Shown here piece by piece: positions 10,752-20,335 of a DNA stretch of 64,000 nucleotides (positions are counted from its first letter, which is position 1; each line of letters opens with the position of its first letter). The stretch covers positions 807,433 through 871,432 of the forward strand of contig OZ025825.1 in NCBI GenBank assembly GCA_964019425.1. The letters run 5' to 3'. The notes under the pieces were generated by a model, which was given only the letters and a program-made list of their open reading frames with translations, was not told the DNA's origin and searched no databases. The stretch is from Flectonema sp. DT1601 (Eukaryota > Euglenozoa > Diplonemea > Diplonemida > Diplonemidae). Both the position numbers and the translations under genes were made by a program.

Positions 10752-12032
10752 ATGCTGGGAGCACCACCATCGGTACTCTACACGAACATGACGACTGTGA
10801 CTTACACAGAGTCGGCTGCTGACCAGTCGAAAGGATTTGAAGTAATTCCTCTCCTATCATTCTTAGCACTTACGATTGGTATATCGATTCTTGCAAAGAT
10901 TGTGAGAAGTAGGATTGGATTGCGAACATGTGGATGGGTAGACGTTCCTCATTTTCTAAGACTGTTGACTCTTTCGATGGCGTGGTTTGCAGTAAGTGTC
11001 CCTCTAACACTTTATAATAAATGGTTCAACCACACTCTGTATGGTGGTTTAGCTTATCCCTTGGCACTCACTACTATTCACATGGTTACTAAAGGATTAA
11101 TAGCTGTTTTGATACTAAAGATTTATTATAAAGAAAATCTTTCATCTATTGAATTAAAAAATTTTATTGACGGAGCTCCAGTTGGTCTGAGCACTGGTCT
11201 TGACATTGCGTTTACGATATGGAGTTATGTCTATATCGATGTTTCGATGGCAACAGTCATTAAAAGTACAAGTATGATATTCACGTACATCATTTCAGTT
11301 TGGTGTAAGCTTCAAATCCTACGATTTGACGTAATTTTATCGATGGTTTCAATTTTTATTGGAATACTATTATATATGATTGGAGATTTAAAACAAGAGA
11401 GTGTTCAAGTTGGGTTCATTTTGTCGTTAAGCGCCACCATCATGAGCGCAACCAGATGGTCGCTTACTGAAGTTCTCCTTAAGAAAATAACATCAAAAAG
11501 CAACGCGATCAGTAATTATAAAACACTTTTGTTTATTAGTCCATCAGCTAGTTTAGGACCTTTGATAATGTCGTTGGTACTTGAGAGGAAGAAATTAGTG
11601 AACGAACCGTTTATGACGTCGCCTGAAGAGAGTCTCATGATTTTATTTATCGCGTCTTTGGGTGGTATTGCCGCGGTTGCTTTGTTATTTTTTGAGTTGC
11701 AGCTTGTTCATGTGGCCAACGCTGTTACTTTAGCTGTGATTGGTCATTGTAAAGAAATAACACTGATAATCATGGCGATTGTTATATTCTCTGAGGAGAT
11801 GACGATTATGAAATTCATCGGAGTTGGAATCGCAATATCAGGAACCTTCGCATATTCTTATCTAAAATCTGTTTCAAAACATGACTTACTACGGGCAGCT
11901 CTATTCCCTTTTCAACATCTTGAAGAAGGACAGGCAGGCAGTCAGTCGGCATCTGTTACTAATCAATCATTCACAAGTAGTGAAATGATAGAAGTTAGCG
12001 ACAGCAGACATGATGGTGATGCTATAGAATAG
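10752..12032 (+). CDS. Triose-phosphate/nucleotide-sugar transporter family protein (SLC35C2-like)
   Basis: A predicted multi-pass carrier of the drug/metabolite transporter superfamily that would move sugar phosphates or nucleotide sugars across Golgi or ER membranes. The 426-residue protein has about ten hydrophobic helices between residues 28 and 375. Family signatures are 'SVPLTLYNKWFN' near residue 85 and the C-terminal half with 'NAVTLAVIGHCKEI', typical of the TPT domain. The acidic C-terminal tail is cytosolic-like. The substrate cannot be read from sequence; similarity to the SLC35C2 group is from overall pattern. It is intronless, with the ATG two bases after a pyrimidine-rich stretch and AAAAG. 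Confidence 0.85.
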   Translation: MLGAPPSVLYTNMTTVTYTESAADQSKGFEVIPLLSFLALTIGISILAKIVRSRIGLRTCGWVDVPHFLRLLTLSMAWFAVSVPLTLYNKWFNHTLYGGLAYPLALTTIHMVTKGLIAVLILKIYYKENLSSIELKNFIDGAPVGLSTGLDIAFTIWSYVYIDVSMATVIKSTSMIFTYIISVWCKLQILRFDVILSMVSIFIGILLYMIGDLKQESVQVGFILSLSATIMSATRWSLTEVLLKKITSKSNAISNYKTLLFISPSASLGPLIMSLVLERKKLVNEPFMTSPEESLMILFIASLGGIAAVALLFFELQLVHVANAVTLAVIGHCKEITLIIMAIVIFSEEMTIMKFIGVGIAISGTFAYSYLKSVSKHDLLRAALFPFQHLEEGQAGSQSASVTNQSFTSSEMIEVSDSRHDGDAIE

Positions 12033-12047
12033 GGTTGATCATATTTA

Positions 12048-12083
<36 letters not shown>

Positions 12084-12696
12084 AAATAATAACAATCATC
12101 CACAAAAGTAGATACCAAAAAAAAAAAAAAAAAAAAAAAAAAGAAATGAGATATTTTGTTGTTCCTTTTTTTTTTTTTTGTGTGAAATTATATTGAATCA
12201 TTATTATCTTTATTCACTCTTATTGGTGTAAACCATTTTTTAGAAAATCCGAAAATAAGAAGGCAACACAATCTCTTTGTTGTGGTTAATATTCTTCTCT
12301 CTCTCCGTTGTTGGTGATTAAGTTAAACTAATATTTTCATCATTATAACCAAAAAAAAAAAAAAAAGTTTAAAGGGAGAGAGATAACTAAGATGTTATTA
12401 CCTGCGAAACTTTACTGAGTACGTATGCCCAGCAGGAAAGCTAAAAAAGATAAATGAAATTTTAAAAAAAAAAACTGAAAGAGGTACTCGGGGGCAGAGA
12501 TATAGTACCAATTCACATATTAGATAACTCGTGTATTGAAAGCTATCTATCCCCCTTTTTTATTTTATTTTATTTCTTTTCTGATTGCCGAAGAAGGTCA
12601 TGCGGCACAAACAATACGGTTCGTCTTCTTAATTCTGATCTGTTAACATGAGTAGATTATAAAAAATTAAAAAATTCAATTTTTTTTTCCCCCCCA

Positions 12697-12727
<31 letters not shown>

Positions 12728-12871
12728 TCATTCTCAGAAACGAAGACACCGTCTTTCATGGTCGATAGAATGAATCGAGACAGGGAGTACAGTTGTAGTC
12801 CAGTTTTTTTTTTTTTTAATGCTTACACGACTATTCAGAATAAAATCATAACAACAAAAAAAATAAAATAA
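12033..12871. other. Intergenic, homopolymer-rich
   Basis: It consists of A and T runs up to about 24 bases with no gene. It ends with a T-rich tract and 'CTATTCAG' (AG at 12837-12838), a likely splice acceptor for the next gene. Confidence 0.6.
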
Positions 12872-13345
12872 ATGATCCGTTGGCTGCTAACAATATTACT
12901 AACGACATATGAAGTGTGTTGTGTTTATATTGAATCGCCTTATAATATAATGGGAAAAGTTGATTATTCAACAGCGCAATTTGGATTACCATATCTGACT
13001 GTGAGACGTGATGTTGGAGAAGTGATGATGGCAGTGCCGTACAGAGCTTGTCGAGAATTGAGAAATAAATCAAGCATGAAAGGGAAAATATGTCTTGTAA
13101 AAAGAGGAGATTGCACCTTCACACTAATGGCTGAGTTCTGTGAAGCAGCAGGTGCTATGGGTGTGTTGGTTGTGAATAATGAAACCGATTCTATGACTTC
13201 AATGATGAGCGGATCCTCTTCCGTTACTTTACGAACAGCAATGATTCCAAAACAAACTGGAGACGCGATCATATCAGAAATAGAAAGCGGAGAAGAGGTG
13301 ATCGTTAAACTGGGATACAGCATTGCTGGTACTCCTTACTTGTAA
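12872..13345 (+). CDS. Secreted protease-associated (PA) domain protein, PRADC1-like
   Basis: A small secretory-pathway protein consisting almost only of a PA domain, a fold used for substrate or cargo recognition in proteases and vacuolar sorting receptors. The 157-residue product starts with a hydrophobic signal-like segment (residues 3-20). It shows the PA core 'GKICLVKRGDCTFTLMAEF' at about residues 71-89, then 'AGAMGVLVVNNE' and 'IPKQTGDAIISEI'. No protease domain or membrane anchor follows, and length and layout fit PRADC1/PAP21 proteins. The ATG lies 34 bases after a pyrimidine tract with AG. The next gene begins about 180 bases downstream in another frame, so a fusion is unlikely. Confidence 0.8.
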   Translation: MIRWLLTILLTTYEVCCVYIESPYNIMGKVDYSTAQFGLPYLTVRRDVGEVMMAVPYRACRELRNKSSMKGKICLVKRGDCTFTLMAEFCEAAGAMGVLVVNNETDSMTSMMSGSSSVTLRTAMIPKQTGDAIISEIESGEEVIVKLGYSIAGTPYL

Positions 13346-13522
13346 AAATATAATAGGAAAAGGTTTTTGGAGAACAGTTTTTTAGAGACCCTTGAACAAA
13401 GTTTTATCAAACAGAAGTAAAAAAAAGTCTTTAATTAACAATTCTATTCTGAAGTAGGTAACACAAATAATAATAATAATAATGACTCAAACAGTCAGAT
13501 ATCACAAAGTAATAACAAAGTG

Positions 13523-15370
13523 ATGTCTTGTTCTCATCACTGTGAGAGACAAGGTTGTACCAAACAATGTGTTGGTAACTGTGATGACAAGAAGACTCAC
13601 TCATGTGAAGGCATCCACTACTGTAATGAACTATGCAGCTGTGATACAAAAACAGGAGGCTACTGTGACGTTATTTGGGATGACAATGGCAGTCTACGAC
13701 CCGCTCAGAGAAGATGTCGTCGAATAATTCTACCGAACGAAGAATGTCACAGCGGTCTACACAAATGTACTTTAGAAGCAACAGATTCCCATCTGTGTTG
13801 TGTTCCATGTCCGATGTGTAGACATCCTTGTTTACTAAAATATAATCATTCGGGTAAGCATCAGACTCAACATGGAGTAGTTAGTATTCCTCACATCTCA
13901 CCTGATGATAGAAATCTTAATAAATTAACTTGTAAGGATATGTGTTTATCTCTTGGAGAAGGTCATTGCCATTACGTTTCATTCGGAACTGGAATAACAC
14001 CATCGGAAGACATGCTTGGATTTGATTTGACTGATCACAATAGTTTTTGGTCGAAATGGAATGATCCTTGTGAAGAAACAGATCATCAGATTGTAATGTC
14101 ACAATGTCGTCAGCAATGTCAACATTGTACAGAACCTTCAGGTTGTAGTCTTGGAGTCTTACACAGTGGATGTCATAGTTTTTATTGTACTCATTCGAAG
14201 AATATAATATTTCTAATCGACTATTCAAAAAGTTCTGAAGAAGATAACAAAATCTCACAAATCAGGAATACCGTCTCATCAGTGTTATCACACAGGGCAG
14301 CCTGTACTGATGTCTACTCGACTGTCTTATTTAACACTCGAACTGTTACGACAGTTGAACGCAAGCGTCGAAGCGAAATTAATATCAAAAAACAGACATC
14401 TGATAATCTTCCTGAAGGAGGAACGAAGTACTCGTTGGGACTCGAAAAAGCAAAGCAAATCATCTCCGGAGTTCCAAAGAAACTAAAGTCTGCTTCGGTT
14501 GTGATTCTAATTTCTGATGGAAAGAGTTCGAAGAGATCTGGAATTATAAAACCTGTAGTCACTGCACACAATTCTATTGAAAGTGAGCTTCTTGATCAAC
14601 AAGTTCCTATTCACTGCGTTGAGCTATCAGCGAAGGGAAGGTTTTACTCAAAAATGATTAGACTTGCTGAGCTGACGGGAGGAACAACAGTTCGCGATAA
14701 TAATTTAACACCGATGTTGGATGCGTTGGATTGTTCTTTTGATCCAGGGAGGACAGAGATAAAGACGTCGATAAGTAAAAACTCTTCAACACAAAAAGTT
14801 CGAAAACATTTACGAAGACTTTCAATGACGTTGGTGTCTGTTCACACTCCTGGTTTTGGATTTAAATCAGAAATATGTGACGTTTCTTTAATTGATGCGG
14901 AAGTCTCTTACATCAGAACTTTGACTGTAATGTTGTCAGAGAAACATTCTTCAATAAAATTAATTAAAAATAACATCACAGAAATCATTTCAATCCACAG
15001 CTCACTACTTGGTGTGTACAGAGCTCATACTGAAAGTAATTTATTTGTTGGTGTTCTTAAAATGTTAGAAAGCCTAAGTAGTAGGATAGTTTCTGTGTAT
15101 TCGGAATACATTTCTTCGTTTCAGAGATTGGTGGAGTCTGTTTCAGATAACAGCAACTTGCAGTTGTTGGTCACAGCGCCTGTTCAGCGACTCCCTAAAT
15201 TTAAATTATCATTTTCAAATTCATATCGAAAATGTGTTAAAAATAAGAAAAACTCAACCAAAACTAATAACTCCATCAACGAAGAAGATGATGAAATAGT
15301 TATCAAAGAGTGCGAAGAGAAAGTGAGAGAACTACTTTTAGCAATTGAAGGTAACTATCGAAGGTTGTAA
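13523..15370 (+). CDS. Cys-rich N-terminal region plus von Willebrand A domain protein
   Basis: The 615-residue protein has a Cys/His-rich first third (residues 1-220) with many paired cysteines (for example CVPCPMCRHPC), probably zinc-binding or disulfide-rich. A VWA domain follows at about residues 228-410. The metal-ion-dependent adhesion site looks intact: D233-x-S-x-S, a GGT around residue 295 and an ISDG aspartate near residue 332. The last 200 residues are partly helical with no known domain. No signal peptide is visible, so an intracellular role is likely. Similar zinc-finger/VWA architectures are known as uncharacterised proteins in several protists and fungi. I start it at the first ATG in frame. 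Confidence 0.7.
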   Translation: MSCSHHCERQGCTKQCVGNCDDKKTHSCEGIHYCNELCSCDTKTGGYCDVIWDDNGSLRPAQRRCRRIILPNEECHSGLHKCTLEATDSHLCCVPCPMCRHPCLLKYNHSGKHQTQHGVVSIPHISPDDRNLNKLTCKDMCLSLGEGHCHYVSFGTGITPSEDMLGFDLTDHNSFWSKWNDPCEETDHQIVMSQCRQQCQHCTEPSGCSLGVLHSGCHSFYCTHSKNIIFLIDYSKSSEEDNKISQIRNTVSSVLSHRAACTDVYSTVLFNTRTVTTVERKRRSEINIKKQTSDNLPEGGTKYSLGLEKAKQIISGVPKKLKSASVVILISDGKSSKRSGIIKPVVTAHNSIESELLDQQVPIHCVELSAKGRFYSKMIRLAELTGGTTVRDNNLTPMLDALDCSFDPGRTEIKTSISKNSSTQKVRKHLRRLSMTLVSVHTPGFGFKSEICDVSLIDAEVSYIRTLTVMLSEKHSSIKLIKNNITEIISIHSSLLGVYRAHTESNLFVGVLKMLESLSSRIVSVYSEYISSFQRLVESVSDNSNLQLLVTAPVQRLPKFKLSFSNSYRKCVKNKKNSTKTNNSINEEDDEIVIKECEEKVRELLLAIEGNYRRL

Positions 15371-15658
15371 AGAAAAAAGAATCGTTGTTACTGGCCACTC
15401 TGATGCTGTTTTTTTTTTATTTTATTTTTATGTTTGATTCATTTTATTTAATTCTGATTCATCTCAACTTGCCTGTTTTTTTTTGTTACCAATTTAGGTA
15501 CCAACACGTTCCTCATTACTGACTCTCTTTCATCATAAACTTCTACCAACACCACAGTTAATATGATGGAGGAGGTTTTTATTTAATTAGTTCGGTAGTT
15601 TTATTTTATTTCTTGTTCCAGGCCAGCCTTCCCCCTCACCCAGGGGGGGTCTCAAAAC

Positions 15659-16528
15659 ATGGCAGTTGATCCCCAGCTTGCGAATGATAGAGCGAGACTG
15701 ATCTTAACCATTCAAAGACAAACAGAAACACTTGATAAGCTACACAGCGCTTTGAGAGATAATAAAGAACGTCTTACTGCTGCGGAGACGAGTAATAAAC
15801 ATTTAGAAAATGAGAATAGAGGACTGCTGGAACTTCGATTAGAGAACGCTGACTTTAGAAGAGAATTGGGAATGCTTCAGTCGATGGTTGAGGATTTCCA
15901 ACGTAGACAAGAAGAGTTAAAAACAAGAGAACAGCTATCTTTGGATCAACAGGCTGAGATTCATGTAACTGAATCGAAGATAAAAGACTCTCAACTATTC
16001 AAACTGTCGGAGGAGGTTACTTTACTTCGAAGATCTGTTTCAGAGAAAGACAACAGAATCTCTCTTCTTGTTGAGAAGATGACGATGGTGAATCCACCTG
16101 ATGTTGAAATCAAACTTGAGATCGAAGACATGCATCAAAAGATGATTGAACTTCAACAGGAATTAAAAATGAGAGCAGAGCAAGTCCGAGCAGTCACCGC
16201 GCAGTCTGACCATCTAAAGAGCAGCTTAGTAAATGCTAACGAGGAACTTCAATTAAAGACCGAAACTATTCAGGCATTAGAAAGAGAAAACAAAGCTCTT
16301 CAGAAGAATGTCAGCCAACTTATTCGTCAGGTTCATGTTAACAAATCGACTGGTGGTGGTGGTGGTGGTGGTGGTGCTTCACATCTCACTCCTATTCTGA
16401 ATGAAGCAACTGCTGTGTTGTCGACACCTCTCCCGCAACCACCACTTTCACCTTCTAGGATAACAAATGGAAATCTTTATTCAACTATGTCACGAATTGA
16501 GAATTATCGTAATCAACGTCGAAACTGA
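15659..16528 (+). CDS. Coiled-coil protein of unknown function
   Basis: The 289-residue product is almost entirely heptad-like coiled coil from about residue 10 to 225. A run of nine glycines near residue 237 and a Pro/Ser-rich tail follow. No enzyme motif is visible. The ATG lies 36 bases after a clear pyrimidine tract and CAG (15621-15623). A scaffold, tether or cytoskeletal role is possible but unproven. Confidence 0.7.
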   Translation: MAVDPQLANDRARLILTIQRQTETLDKLHSALRDNKERLTAAETSNKHLENENRGLLELRLENADFRRELGMLQSMVEDFQRRQEELKTREQLSLDQQAEIHVTESKIKDSQLFKLSEEVTLLRRSVSEKDNRISLLVEKMTMVNPPDVEIKLEIEDMHQKMIELQQELKMRAEQVRAVTAQSDHLKSSLVNANEELQLKTETIQALERENKALQKNVSQLIRQVHVNKSTGGGGGGGGASHLTPILNEATAVLSTPLPQPPLSPSRITNGNLYSTMSRIENYRNQRRN

Positions 16529-16853
16529 CGACCACACCACGTTCAGGATTCCCAGTCAGCATTTTGAATTGTTTTTAATACAACTCACGTTCCCTGTTAG
16601 TGGGTGAACAATCCAACCCTTAGACAATACTGCTTGTCTAGGTTAAGAAGAGCCGACATCGATTACGTCGCTCTTCTGGTAACTTCTCTAACAGAGTTGA
16701 GCAATGACACTAATGGTCCTCAACGCTCTTATTGGTGGTATATTTCATTTTATTTCATCAAATGACGGGTCGTTGTCTAACCTGTTTGTGTAGTTGGGTT
16801 GCAGTGAGCAGTTCTCGAATCGATACGTTGCTTTTAGAATCGGCAGCAGAAAA

Positions 16854-16884
<31 letters not shown>

Positions 16885-17961
16885 CCGCATTAGATTTCAT
16901 CTGTTTATTTTAGTTTTAAAAAGTAATAATTTTCGCAGAAACACGGGTGCTTTTGTGGGTGAATTTAGTCTCCCTTTACTGTTGGGATTATTTATATTGC
17001 ATCTTAAGAACAAAAAGGGTGCGTTAAATTAGATTGGTACCTTCCTCGCAAAATGGCAGTAATTAGCGTAAATGGTGATTGAATTGTCTTTCACTTTAAA
17101 CTTTTATGATTTCTGAGGGGGAGGGGAATTGAGTTATTGTCTTTACTCCGTGTATTTCAAACGTTTCTCCTTTTGTAGTTTTTTTTTATAACTATTCATG
17201 TGAGAGCAGTTAATGTGTACCAACCAAGGCTTACACAACACGCTTTACAGTTGCTAGTTATCTGAAGGGGTTTTTTTTTTTTTTTTTTTTTTTGTGTGTT
17301 CCGTTGTTATTTTTTTTTCCCTTACATCAACAATACAAAACCAATACAAATCAGTGTTTTTATCACCAAAAGAGATGTTCGTATTGGATAGCAGACTCTT
17401 TGACTGTTATTCCGATTCTTAGATTTAACTTTTGACTAAAACACAGAAAGGCGGTGATACCATCGCACCAATGCGCTCTTTCATGAGTCGTTTACTCCGA
17501 CAGAGAGAAGCAGGTCAGTCTGCTGCTTTCTCGATAGAATTATTGTGTGTGTTGTTCCCTTTTTTTTTTTTTCTTTCCATTTCAATGTATTTACTAAAAG
17601 TCTTTCCCCCTGATCGTTATTTGTTTAGATTTTCTTTTTTTTTTTTTTTTTTTTTTTTCTTAAAAGAAGTGCCTTTAAGGCTAATAAAAGCAAAAAAAAT
17701 CTTTAAGGGAGGGGAAGAAAAAGAAATCAGGGAAAAAAAAAAAAAAAAAAGTTTGAAAAAATAGAATAATAATTGCTCGTTTATTGAATTTCAGTATAAT
17801 TAAACATCACCTCAATTCCTCGTTTTAGTTCACTTTCAGACGAGTTTTAAATTTTATGATGTTCACTGCTGCTGTTGTTTGATGTGGTGTATTATGTGAG
17901 TTCGATTATTCATTATCTTCCTCTCAGTGTACACTTTTAGAAAACACCAATTCATTCAAAA
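16529..17961. other. Long intergenic region with a 28S rRNA fragment
   Basis: Apart from the rRNA fragment listed separately, this is AT-rich with T runs up to about 23 bases. A short open frame from 17471 looks like chance. It ends with a pyrimidine tract and CAG at 17925-17927 before the next gene. Confidence 0.5.
16582..16715 (-). pseudogene. Partial 28S rRNA fragment, domain V region
   Basis: The minus strand carries 'AGAAGTTACCA', 'GATGTCGGCTCTTC' and then 'GTTGGATTGTTCACCCACTA' and 'CAGGGAACGTGAG' in normal 28S order. The last block is nearly identical to the eukaryotic consensus. The flanks are not rRNA. It overlaps in content the short piece at 10309-10325, so the genome holds several separate 28S fragments. 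Confidence 0.75.
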
Positions 17962-18211
17962 ATGTTGAAGACTCCAGCAACAAAGAAACCAGGATGCCCA
18001 GCTATTGCATGTGTTCAGGTATGTTGGTTAATAGGGTTGAAAGGGAAACAAAAATGCAAAAAAAAAAAAAAAAAAAAAAAAACAGACTTGTGACGCGAAA
18101 TTTCCAGCACCAGGCCCACCAAAGGTATTCGGCGCTGGTATTAACCAACCTTCAGCACATGCAACTGACAAGCAGGTGATGAACAACGACATGCCTGAGA
18201 CATTCTTCTAA
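17962..18211 (+). CDS. Small two-exon gene, 60-residue unknown protein
   Basis: Exons 17962-18018 and 18086-18211 join in phase 0 to give a 60-residue product rich in Pro and Ala with three cysteines, starting MLKTPATKKPGC and ending DMPETFF. The intron (67 bp) has a GTATGT donor and an AACAG acceptor. These match the introns of the S3a and sorting nexin genes, which supports the model. Unusually, the acceptor is preceded by a run of over 20 A rather than pyrimidines. A pyrimidine tract and CAG lie 35 bases before the ATG. I do not recognise the family. Confidence 0.65.
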
Positions 18212-18516
18212 GCACTTGTGGAGGAAAAATAAAAAAACCGAAAGAAAAAGAAGACGGGAAAGAAAAAAGAAGAAAAAAAAGAGGGAAGAGGCTCTTTTTT
18301 TTTGATTTTTTTAAAATTTATGAAATAACATTACACACAAACAGTTTGCCAAGCTGGACTGCAGAAAGTGTCGATTCCAATCTTAACTATTTAAGTTATT
18401 TCAACCCAGTCAGAAACAACAACAAAAAGAATGAAAACACTCAGCAGGGTTTGAAGTTTAGAATCAATTTGAGTATTCGAAAATTATTTATTTTATTATT
18501 CACCAGATTGGAATAA

Positions 18517-20166
18517 ATGGAAGGTGTTGAACCCCCGCCCACAGAATCGAAGAATGTGTACGAGCAGTGGAGAGACTTCGACTTTGAGGATAGTCTTTCT
18601 TCATTCCAAAGTCGATATGAAACGATTGTTACAAACATATCGAACTCTGCTGATGAGAAACGAGAATTAGTAGTTTTCGTCAAAGAGTTTACTACGAAGG
18701 TACAGAAGCAAGACACGTGTGATCGAAAAGACATTGAAAAGGTTTTGGGATTTTTTAAGGCGTTTTTCGCGAGATTACTCGAACGATCGAGTCTTGCTGA
18801 AGAAGGTTTTCAACAACTGTACAGTCGATTTGGTCAGCTACCAAATCCGACACCAGTTTTATTGAATGCGATGATAGTGTCCAGTGAGAATAATAAATTA
18901 GAAACACAAGTGAGAGCAGCAGAACACCTCCAGTCATCACACGAAGAGTCTCAAACTAGAAATCAAGAACAGCAAAAGTTGGTTGAATCACTTCGTGAGA
19001 ATCTGGATAAAACAATGTTGGGTGGACGTGAATTGGAAACTGCGATTGAAATTAAAAACAGAGAAATCACTCAACTGACTACTCAACTACAACAACAACG
19101 CGACGTCCTTACAGTTCTGGAGACTCGTAATGATGACCTCAGTAATCATCTTTCAACGATTCAACAAACTCAACTCAGAGAGACAGAAATATCACAAGAA
19201 GAGAACCTCCGACAAGCAGACACCATAACAGAGCTTCAGAGTGAACTGGATTCTCTTCGTCAGCAAACATCTCCAACAGACACGTCAATAAAACAAAATT
19301 CTGAATTAGAATCACAACTAAACTCAACAGAACTACAACTTGAAGAAATAAAATTAAACCTAACATCAGTACTCACCGATAAGACTAGTCTTGAATCACT
19401 CGTAGAGGTAAAGAATGAGGAGATTAAACAATTAAAAATAAGTCAACACAACATAAACAACACCCACTCAAGGTCATTAAAAACAATAAGAGATATGGGA
19501 ATTGAGACTTCTTTAGTTGATGAAGGTGGTGATATTATTCAAGTCGTCCTCACTTTAGAAAAGAAACGAAAAGACGTTCTAAACCAACTCCGAGACAAAA
19601 CAGAAGAACTCATCCGAATGGAGGCCACCACTGATAAGTTAATTGAAAATATTAAAAACTTAACAACTTCACTAACAGAGAAGGAAGAACATCTTATTAC
19701 TATAACTCAACAGCTTGGATCAATAAAACAAGGTGGCGATGACTTTAATTTCAGCAGCCTCATTCAACAAGAAAGTGGCATCCCATCTGCACCCGGAAGT
19801 GAGGCGGTGGCGCTGCTAACGTCACAAAGAGAGCAATTGAAAGACAAGGTGACTCTTCTGGAAAAACAGCGCAACTCCACAATCTGCGAATTAGATAATT
19901 TAAAGAGAGCAGTTAAACTACAAAACGTTAGCAACAATCTAATCACTTGTGTGTCCAGTTCGAAACCGTCTTCACAACCATCTGCAGCCCAACCTTTTCG
20001 ATCATCTTTTGACAGCTTTGCCTTCCAACTAATTAAACAAATAAACAGCAATGCTTACACCAGAATACTAATCGTATCGTATGTTGGAGTGTTACACTTT
20101 CTGGTATTCGCAATTTGTTATTATGTTGCCTACGATTATAAATCTGTTGGGAAGAACAGTTTTTAA
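18517..20166 (+). CDS. CASP-type golgin (CUX1/CASP family), tail-anchored Golgi coiled-coil protein
   Basis: A Golgi membrane protein of the CASP family, which takes part in vesicle tethering and intra-Golgi traffic. The 549-residue protein has the conserved CASP N-terminus ('VYEQWRDFDFEDSLSSFQSR', and 'FFKAFFARLLERS...EEGFQQLYSRF'). A long coiled coil spans about residues 125-485, and one C-terminal membrane span ('YVGVLHFLVFAICYYVAY', about residues 514-533) is followed by a short tail. This is the family's layout, though shorter than animal CASP (about 680 residues). A CACCAG acceptor-like site ends 10 bases before the ATG. It is intronless. Confidence 0.85.
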   Translation: MEGVEPPPTESKNVYEQWRDFDFEDSLSSFQSRYETIVTNISNSADEKRELVVFVKEFTTKVQKQDTCDRKDIEKVLGFFKAFFARLLERSSLAEEGFQQLYSRFGQLPNPTPVLLNAMIVSSENNKLETQVRAAEHLQSSHEESQTRNQEQQKLVESLRENLDKTMLGGRELETAIEIKNREITQLTTQLQQQRDVLTVLETRNDDLSNHLSTIQQTQLRETEISQEENLRQADTITELQSELDSLRQQTSPTDTSIKQNSELESQLNSTELQLEEIKLNLTSVLTDKTSLESLVEVKNEEIKQLKISQHNINNTHSRSLKTIRDMGIETSLVDEGGDIIQVVLTLEKKRKDVLNQLRDKTEELIRMEATTDKLIENIKNLTTSLTEKEEHLITITQQLGSIKQGGDDFNFSSLIQQESGIPSAPGSEAVALLTSQREQLKDKVTLLEKQRNSTICELDNLKRAVKLQNVSNNLITCVSSSKPSSQPSAAQPFRSSFDSFAFQLIKQINSNAYTRILIVSYVGVLHFLVFAICYYVAYDYKSVGKNSF

Positions 20167-20335
20167 TTTTAATAAAATTCCCCCTCCTTGCCTTAACTGG
20201 AACTGATTTGTTGAATTGATCCTATCTTCTGTTCTATCTTTATTGTGATATCTTACTGTTGGTTATTTTAGTACAAAATGTATATTTGTGATTATATTTC
20301 TCATTCCTAAACGCAGACAAAAGACATCAAACAAT

